Source of the DNA: a virus
Length of the DNA: 36,213 nucleotides
IMG/VR virus record: IMGVR_UViG_3300046000_013327
Coordinates: 1 to 36,213 of that record
Reading direction: 5' to 3' (one strand)
Under the pieces are notes generated by a model. That model saw only the letters and a list, made by a program, of their open reading frames with translations, ran no database searches and was not told the DNA's origin. The position numbers and the translations under genes were made by a program. Within the stretch, counting starts at the first letter, position 1, and each line of letters begins with the position of its first letter. Of the stretch, positions 31,327-36,213 are shown in pieces.

Positions 31327-31971
31327 GTGAAGCTCCACGTCGATCTTGAGACGCTACAACTTATCCAGGGACCGGGCCAGCGGAGCGCGGTCAACACCCT
31401 GCGTTTCAAGCGTGGCGATGCCGCCCGCCTCCAGGTGGTGTTTCTCGAAAACGGTGTCACACCCGCCACGATTGGCGATCCGGGCACTCTGGAGATCCAG
31501 ATCGGCATCAAGCCGCGCAACCAGTTCGACCGATCCTATCTCGCCCACAGCGCGGACTGGTCGATGCCATCGGAGGGCGACGACACACCCGCCTACGGAT
31601 GCTCTATCAGTTTCAATACGCTGCAACTCAACTCGGCTCTCAACATCGGATCGCCCACGGCCGAGGAGCTTCCCGAAGTCACACTCATGGGAGAGATCAC
31701 ATGGCGCGAAGGCGGGGGTGAACCGACCAGCACGCGCACCTTTCTTGTGGTCGTCGAAAACGACGTGAACCGGGGCGACGAAGGTGTGCCCACCGATACC
31801 GACCCACCCTATCCGGCATCCGGAACCATCGTTCTCAAGTCTGACGAGGGATTCACCGTCACACTGCGCGACACCCTTAAATCCTTCGATGCCAACACCG
31901 CGACCATCGACCAGCTCATGGACGCGTTCGCGACCCTGCTTTCCACCCTCAAATCCAAAAACGTCATCTGA
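31327..31971 (+). CDS. Baseplate/fibre-anchor-like protein, about 214 aa, GTG start
   Basis: The N-terminal part (LRFKRGDAARLQVVFLENG, then LEIQIGIKPRNQFDRSYLA) resembles BppU-type N-terminal domains that anchor receptor-binding proteins. The C-terminal part has TIVLKSDEGFTVTLRDTL and a helical end. Two starts are possible: ATG at 31321 and GTG at 31327. I prefer the GTG because TTGACA starts 19 nt before it, the distance seen at the GTG starts at 13000 and 16781, and because the GGGCGTG context matches that of 13000. The stop overlaps the next start (TGATGA). Confidence 0.6.
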   Translation: MKLHVDLETLQLIQGPGQRSAVNTLRFKRGDAARLQVVFLENGVTPATIGDPGTLEIQIGIKPRNQFDRSYLAHSADWSMPSEGDDTPAYGCSISFNTLQLNSALNIGSPTAEELPEVTLMGEITWREGGGEPTSTRTFLVVVENDVNRGDEGVPTDTDPPYPASGTIVLKSDEGFTVTLRDTLKSFDANTATIDQLMDAFATLLSTLKSKNVI

Positions 31972-32882
31972 TGAAGCCGCGCACCATCATTCTCACGCTG
32001 GCCCTCATCGCGGCGATTCCGTTCGTCGTAGGTGGGGAGCGCCTGGGCGATCTCAACCGCGACTCGATTGTCCTCACTCCCGGTGACGACATCAACGCCC
32101 CTAACGTCACGACCAAGGACGGCTTTCCTGTTTTTGAAATCCGCGTGCCAGACGGTTTCGTGGAAGTCCAAGTCCGCGCCAGCCTCACCAATTTCGAGCC
32201 GGGATTCCTACTCAAAACAGGTGAAGCCTTCGTTCGCAATTTCATCCCGACCGGAGCGACCGTTGCGGGACGCAAGGTGTATCGCGCACTCGGAACCACG
32301 CATGAAGCCACATGGAATATCGCTAACAACCGCTGGGAGATCCGTTTCTCGGAGTTCACCATCCTCGCCAGCAATGACACCTCCATCGCTCCATGGGACA
32401 TCCCGAGCGAATCGATTTTCCCTGTGATTTCCGAAGGCGGACCTGGTGGCGCTCCACCACCACCCGGATACTTCTCCGTCCAAAAGGAATACTTCGTCTA
32501 TCGATTCTGCACCACCGGCAGTCCCGCCGACGCTCAGTGGGGCCAAGGTTCTGGGGACCCGGATGCGTGGGTGTTCATCGCCAACCAATCCGCCACTCCA
32601 GGCGACAACACGGAGTTCAAGCGGCAGAAGTGGAGTGACGCATCCTCGCTCGCCTCCCAACTGCAACCAGGCGGCACACCGGGATACACCGTCCTTTTCC
32701 AACCGAGCCGGGGCAACCTTGGGGCCATCGAATGGATGCAGCAGAACCACGACAAGCTCGTCTGGATCTATCAAGTCGAGTCGCCCGCTGGAAAACCGCA
32801 GCACCCGAACGGCTCGGACGTGTGGAACGCGCTGCACCCGCACGAATGGCGCAAGTCCCGCATCACACTGCCCGCTCCTTGA
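31971..32882 (+). CDS. Signal-peptide protein of unknown function, 303 aa
   Basis: The N-terminus MKPRTIILTLALIAAIPFVVGG has the basic start, hydrophobic core and small-residue end of a Sec signal peptide. The mature part is beta-rich. It has a Pro/Gly linker in the middle (GGPGGAPPPPGYF, about residues 153-165) and a C-terminal domain with many Trp. I do not recognise the family. A secreted or periplasmic protein encoded in a phage tail region is unusual; virion decoration, lysogenic conversion and cell-surface receptor masking are all possible. It is the first of three consecutive signal-peptide genes. Confidence 0.6.
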   Translation: MKPRTIILTLALIAAIPFVVGGERLGDLNRDSIVLTPGDDINAPNVTTKDGFPVFEIRVPDGFVEVQVRASLTNFEPGFLLKTGEAFVRNFIPTGATVAGRKVYRALGTTHEATWNIANNRWEIRFSEFTILASNDTSIAPWDIPSESIFPVISEGGPGGAPPPPGYFSVQKEYFVYRFCTTGSPADAQWGQGSGDPDAWVFIANQSATPGDNTEFKRQKWSDASSLASQLQPGGTPGYTVLFQPSRGNLGAIEWMQQNHDKLVWIYQVESPAGKPQHPNGSDVWNALHPHEWRKSRITLPAP

Positions 32883-32911
32883 CACCGAACCCTCACCACC
32901 AACCAAACCAA

Positions 32912-33832
32912 ATGAAACATACGACACACATCCTGCTCATCGCAGCCGCCCTCATTACCACTGCTCACGCCGTATTGCCCGGAAACATGCCGGTCATGGC
33001 GGAACACCTGAAACGCGAGCAATCCGTCAGCAATGCCCAAAAGGCACTGGCGGATTACGAAGCGCAATGGACCAACATCCTCGGCGAAGGCTGGCACGCC
33101 CGTCTCTTGGCCAGCACGCTTCCCGAAAGCGAGGAAATGGCTGCCGTTTATCTCACAGGGAAACGCTTCGATTACCCGTGGGCATCCGGCACTAACAAGG
33201 CGAAGAACGACCTCGCTGACTACCTCGTCGCCAAGCAGACGTTCGACGCGGAAGACCTCAAGCTCGTCAAGCAAATCGGTCCCTACGTCGTGCCCAAGCT
33301 CCAACCGCGCATGCGCGATATTCTCAAGCTGCTCGACCCACAGACGTTTGAATACTACGAGGTCAAATACGGCGCGATCCTCGTCGGCACCATGAACATC
33401 AGCACCTGGGCCAAGCGGGTCACCCCTAACGACTGGTTGGTGCTGGTTGCTGGTAACAATACCGCTGCCAGTTACACCATGATCCGCGACAACCTGTTGC
33501 TCACCTTCACCAATGCGATGGTCGAAAAAAGTCGGGCCGCGAATCAGGACACCGATGGGCCGGAATTTGACGCTGCCATGGCCCCGATCATTGGCGCTCT
33601 GAGTGCCCCGTTGTTTGAGGGGCTGGTCGCTGCCACCAACGACCTCGGACTCGAAGTGACGCTGGCCGACTACACCCAAACCTCCATCAACGGCAACCGT
33701 CTCGCCAATTCCATCGAGCGTCGCACCATCAGCGAAAACGAAGCCAAGGCCGGAATGGGCACCGTGATGTTTGTGAAAGGCGTCACCGCCTACAACGCAT
33801 GGGCTGAATCTCTCAAAAACCCGCAACCATGA
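32912..33832 (+). CDS. Signal-peptide protein of unknown function, 306 aa
   Basis: A Sec signal is clear (MKHTTHILLIAAALITTAHA, then VLPGN). The mature protein is largely helical with a Lys/Glu-rich first half and no membrane segment afterwards. No domain is recognised. The ATG at 32912 was chosen because it starts the signal peptide; upstream in-frame sequence lies in the previous gene's shadow. The leader AACCAAACCAAATG is the A/C-rich type also seen at 263 and 1587. The stop overlaps the next start as ATGA. Confidence 0.6.
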   Translation: MKHTTHILLIAAALITTAHAVLPGNMPVMAEHLKREQSVSNAQKALADYEAQWTNILGEGWHARLLASTLPESEEMAAVYLTGKRFDYPWASGTNKAKNDLADYLVAKQTFDAEDLKLVKQIGPYVVPKLQPRMRDILKLLDPQTFEYYEVKYGAILVGTMNISTWAKRVTPNDWLVLVAGNNTAASYTMIRDNLLLTFTNAMVEKSRAANQDTDGPEFDAAMAPIIGALSAPLFEGLVAATNDLGLEVTLADYTQTSINGNRLANSIERRTISENEAKAGMGTVMFVKGVTAYNAWAESLKNPQP

Positions 33833-34416
33833 AACTCCCCCGCACCCTGATTGCGCTGGTCCTCTTGTGCTCCGTTGTTTGGGCGCAGGAGGTCATCCTC
33901 GCGCCGGTCCTTCCCGAAGTGAAGGTGGATCGGACGCTGAACGCGTATGCCGAGAGCATCACCAAGCCAGTGCCAGTTCCAAAGCGACCGCTGGTCACCT
34001 TGACGCCTATCACACCTGCGGCGATAAAGCAGCTCAAGCCGCTCAACCAGGAGGATCTGCGGAAATCCTACTTCGCCGCCCTCGACCCTGAGTTCGGTTA
34101 TTTCGGCTCACCAGTCGAACCAAGCAAGCTGGAGAAAACCAAGCAACCGTCGTTTCGGGAGATTATCGCGAAGGGCGAAGTTTGGAGGCCAGCCAAGGTT
34201 GAAGCGTTGCGTCCGCTGAGTTCATTCCGTGTGAAGATACTCGCCCGCTGGAACCCACCGCACGGCGAAATGATGCAAACCATGCTCTCGCAAATCGAAG
34301 CTGCGGAAAAGGCGGGTGATTCTGAAACCTACCAGCGCCTCACCGCCACCTACACCACTTGGGCCGAAAAGTATCTCGTTCGTGATACCAAGTCAGAACT
34401 CAAACAGAACCCGTGA
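33829..34416 (+). CDS. Signal-peptide protein of unknown function, 195 aa
   Basis: MKLPRTLIALVLLCSVVWAQ is a typical Sec signal with a VWA cleavage site. The mature part starts with a Pro/Val-rich extended stretch (PVPVPKRPLVTLTPITP) and continues with helices. The protein is not recognised. A Cys lies within the signal core, but no clear lipobox. The start overlaps the previous stop. With its two neighbours it forms a group of probably secreted products ahead of the small membrane gene. Confidence 0.55.
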   Translation: MKLPRTLIALVLLCSVVWAQEVILAPVLPEVKVDRTLNAYAESITKPVPVPKRPLVTLTPITPAAIKQLKPLNQEDLRKSYFAALDPEFGYFGSPVEPSKLEKTKQPSFREIIAKGEVWRPAKVEALRPLSSFRVKILARWNPPHGEMMQTMLSQIEAAEKAGDSETYQRLTATYTTWAEKYLVRDTKSELKQNP

Positions 34417-34419
34417 TCC

Positions 34420-34608
34420 ATGCGCCAGTCTATCGACTTCGACTACCTCAGCAAAGCTATCGTCGGAATTGCCTCCCCGGTGATGGGTGTCGTCACATCT
34501 CTTCAAGAGCAAGTCGAATGGACTCTGCGCGTGGCATCCCTACTTGTGGGTCTGGCTGTCGGTATCATGTCGCTCGTCAGCATGGCTCGAAAACTAAAGC
34601 GAAAGTGA
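34420..34608 (+). CDS. Small membrane protein, holin-like, 62 aa
   Basis: Two hydrophobic segments are visible (about residues 12-28 and 36-54), with a short charged loop and a basic C-terminus (RKLKRK). This is the size and charge pattern of a small class II holin. It is the last plus-strand gene, so it would be transcribed late. The endolysin, however, lies 23 kb upstream next to another holin-like protein, so this gene could be an antiholin, an accessory holin or a tail-associated membrane protein. Confidence 0.55.
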   Translation: MRQSIDFDYLSKAIVGIASPVMGVVTSLQEQVEWTLRVASLLVGLAVGIMSLVSMARKLKRK

Positions 34609-34615
34609 ACCAATG

Positions 34616-34652
34616 AAAAACCCCGGATGGCTTTCACCGTCCGGGGTTTTTT
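34616..34652. terminator. Strong bidirectional terminator between convergent genes
   Basis: AAAAACCCCGGA and TCCGGGGTTTTT form a 12-bp stem around a 12-nt loop, with T tracts in both orientations. It lies 7 nt after the last plus-strand gene and 11 nt before the end of the minus-strand excisionase-like gene. It would end the late operon on one side and the integrase transcript on the other. Confidence 0.85.
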
Positions 34653-34663
34653 GTGTTCAGGCA

Positions 34664-34891
34664 TTACGCTGCGTCGATCTTGTATTTCTTGCGGATGGCT
34701 GCCATGACTGCCTCGACTTCGTAGAGATAGAGTCGTGGAGTTACTTTGATGCAGGGTATTTCGCGACGCTGAACCCAAGCGTCAATCGTGTGGGGGCTGA
34801 CTGATAGACGCTTGGCGAGTTCCTTCTTTTTGATCAGAATCGGTTCGTTGTTCGTCGCCGGATCGTTGTTGGAGTGAATGACAGTGTTCAT
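34664..34891 (-). CDS. Excisionase-like HTH protein, 75 aa
   Basis: The core KKKELAKRLSVSPHTIDAWV is a winged-helix/MerR-type HTH of the excisionase (Xis/AlpA-like) family. It is followed by RREIPCIKVTPRLYLYEVE, which forms the wing. Such proteins bend DNA at attachment sites and steer integrase toward excision, or act as small regulators. It overlaps the integrase stop by four bases and lies downstream of it in transcription order, so both come from one transcript. The order integrase then Xis-like protein is the reverse of lambda. Confidence 0.72.
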   Translation of the reverse strand: MNTVIHSNNDPATNNEPILIKKKELAKRLSVSPHTIDAWVQRREIPCIKVTPRLYLYEVEAVMAAIRKKYKIDAA

Positions 34892-36213
34892 GCGGCATCG
34901 GCTTCGTTGTCAACATGCGGTGTCCCATCTTGTGCCAGCAAGCGACGCATCCGCTCTCGCAGGCTGTGCTTGAGTCCCGTCGGCATCCAGCCGTCCGGCG
35001 GGGTGATCCCGAACCACGTTCGGGCGGCCTCCTCATCCACGATCTCCCGGTAGTGGCGGAAGATCATTTTAGGGGAGTTGCCAGCCTCCAGAGAGGTTCG
35101 AGCTACGTCGCCTGTCATGGACACGCGATAGCTGATGAACGAGTGTCTGAGGGCATTCTGACGCCATCCGCCGGGGATTTTCGCCTTCACGGCGGTATCA
35201 CCCAAGGCACCCGACACATCGCTGATCGTGAGGATCGGGCCGGTTTCGTCACGCCATGGCGCAAGCCACGCCTTGAGATTCTCGGGGAGGGGGACGAGTC
35301 GCCGCGCCGCCGTCTTCGCCTTGTGGCCGGCGATCTCGATGTGCCCCCGATCCCACTTGATGTCCTGCCAGGTGAGGCGTTCGACCTCGGCTGACCGGAT
35401 TCCGCAAAATCCGCCGATGGCGATGAGCGGCAGGATGCGGGCGTGGGCGGCGAGCAGGATGTCACGCATTTCGTCTGGCGTGAAAATCTCGATCTCCTTC
35501 TCAGGCTCCTTGAACGAATCGCTCTGTTCCGCAGAAGTTTTCCGGTCGGGATGGAGGTATCCCTGTTTCTTGGCGAATCCAAACATCGTAACGAGGTTGC
35601 GCCGAATGCCGTTCTTGCTGACCGGCCCAAGCGTCTTCAGACCGTCGAGGAAACGATTGATGTCGGCCACGCTGACATCTGCGATATTTCCCGGCATGGC
35701 ATCGGTGAACCGCTTGAGGCTGCTCGTCGCGTTCCTGACGTAGATGTCACTCACGCCCTTCCGTTTCAGTGACACGACGAACTCGGCCGCCACCTGGACG
35801 TTTGTCCGGACGGCGAACAAGTCAGCCCGGTTCGCCTGGTAGAACCGGACGGCATCGGAGAGCGGGATTTCACCTGCGGCTTTCCGTGCGCTGGCCCATT
35901 CGTCCATCGCGGCGGAAAGACCGACTCCATGTTCCCGTGCCACTTGCTCGCAGTGGCGAAGCAGGTCGATGTCGCGGCGGGTCGCCTCATCTGCGGCCGT
36001 CCAGCCGTTGGTCAATCGGACGCTGATCTGCTGGGCGATCATCCGAGCTTCTTCCATGGCTGAGAAGCTGCGGGTCTTGCGCCTGCCAGCCTCCTTCCAT
36101 GAAAGCGTGAACTCGGGATAACCATCCCGACGGTTCATCGTGTAGATCTTGATTCTCGCGGGACCGTTGCCGATTTCCACGACACTGCTGCGACGTTTGC
36201 GTTTCCGGGTCAT
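34888..36213 (-). CDS. int: Tyrosine recombinase integrase, 441 aa
   Basis: The catalytic domain is clear: Arg273 in GIRSAEVERLTW, Lys298/300 in GHKAKTAARRL, Arg356-His357 in NALRHSFISY, and Tyr388 in MIFRHYRE. An N-terminal SAM-like core-binding domain (about residues 120-215) and a basic arm (KRKRR) precede it. Two His positions commonly conserved in the family are Asn here (Asn353 and Asn379). It integrates and, with the HTH protein, excises the phage. The ATG is at the very edge of the window, so a longer N-terminus cannot be excluded. The attachment site is not visible. Confidence 0.9.
   Translation of the reverse strand: MTRKRKRRSSVVEIGNGPARIKIYTMNRRDGYPEFTLSWKEAGRRKTRSFSAMEEARMIAQQISVRLTNGWTAADEATRRDIDLLRHCEQVAREHGVGLSAAMDEWASARKAAGEIPLSDAVRFYQANRADLFAVRTNVQVAAEFVVSLKRKGVSDIYVRNATSSLKRFTDAMPGNIADVSVADINRFLDGLKTLGPVSKNGIRRNLVTMFGFAKKQGYLHPDRKTSAEQSDSFKEPEKEIEIFTPDEMRDILLAAHARILPLIAIGGFCGIRSAEVERLTWQDIKWDRGHIEIAGHKAKTAARRLVPLPENLKAWLAPWRDETGPILTISDVSGALGDTAVKAKIPGGWRQNALRHSFISYRVSMTGDVARTSLEAGNSPKMIFRHYREIVDEEAARTWFGITPPDGWMPTGLKHSLRERMRRLLAQDGTPHVDNEADAA

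Larger units (their letters stand above)
1..36213. mobile_element. Temperate siphophage genome or prophage, nearly complete
   Basis: Packaging, head, tail, lysis and integration genes follow one another with no host gene between them. The gene order (TerS, TerL, portal, S49 protease/scaffold, capsid, connectors, tube-like proteins, G/GT chaperones, tape measure, distal tail) is that of a long non-contractile-tailed phage. The integrase and a small HTH gene close the right end on the opposite strand. The window ends exactly at the integrase start codon and begins just before a small gene, so both edges may be cut. No repressor or recognisable replication initiator is visible, so part of the early region probably lies outside. 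No attachment site could be identified without the flanking host DNA. Confidence 0.9.

Noticed and set aside
32771-33826. Minus-strand open frame of 351 codons opposite the signal-peptide gene at 32912
   Set aside because: It is the antisense shadow of the plus-strand gene, which has a clean Sec signal peptide and four-base overlap with its downstream neighbour.

Overview
The window is a nearly complete temperate siphophage genome, either an integrated prophage or a phage contig. No recognisable host gene is present. The organism suggested is a high-GC bacterium of the Verrucomicrobiota type. That host call is an inference from the integrase style (NALRHS core and GNSPKMIFRHY active-site block), the general absence of Shine-Dalgarno sequences, and the high GC. 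It should be confirmed by searching the terminase and capsid sequences.

Layout. (1) 1-3513: small early genes with mostly unknown functions, including a DUF2786-type protein and a clamp-loader-like AAA+ ATPase. (2) 3503-6858: a tightly overlapping cassette that looks like nucleic-acid modification. It holds a ParB/Srx-fold protein, a fusion of two ParB-like domains with a SAM methyltransferase, a HAD-fold phosphatase and a CmoA-like (carboxy-SAM synthase family) enzyme. (3) 6859-8008: an inserted accessory gene for a PIN-like nuclease with its own promoter. (4) 8028-15216: packaging and head genes: TerS, TerL (GpA type), a membrane/lipobox protein, an M15 endolysin, a small connector-position gene, portal, S49 prohead protease fused to scaffold, and major capsid protein. 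(5) 15247-16746: a second accessory island with three genes of unknown function, bracketed by two copies of one terminator hairpin. (6) 16781-24328: connector and tail genes, with a lambda-like G/GT frameshift at GGGAAAG and a tape measure gene. (7) 24323-25221: a third accessory island with a trypsin-fold serine protease, bracketed by a 16-bp imperfect repeat. (8) 25244-31971: distal tail genes, with two DUF2829/Tad2-like domains, one standing alone and one fused to a cysteine-rich nine-repeat protein. (9) 31971-34608: three signal-peptide proteins and a small membrane protein, closed by a strong bidirectional terminator. (10) 34664-36213, minus strand: an excisionase-like HTH protein and a tyrosine integrase.

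The structural genes are collinear, often overlap by ATGA, and appear to form long co-transcribed units on the plus strand. The integrase module is convergent with them. No repressor, tRNA, rRNA or CRISPR array was seen.

The most striking signals not explained by the gene list are: a TTGACA/G hexamer 19-22 nt upstream of about a dozen start codons; three accessory islands that all sit at junctions carrying this motif or a duplicated terminator; the ParB-methyltransferase/HAD/CmoA-like cassette; and the Tad2-like domain used twice, once at the head of a disulfide-rich surface protein.
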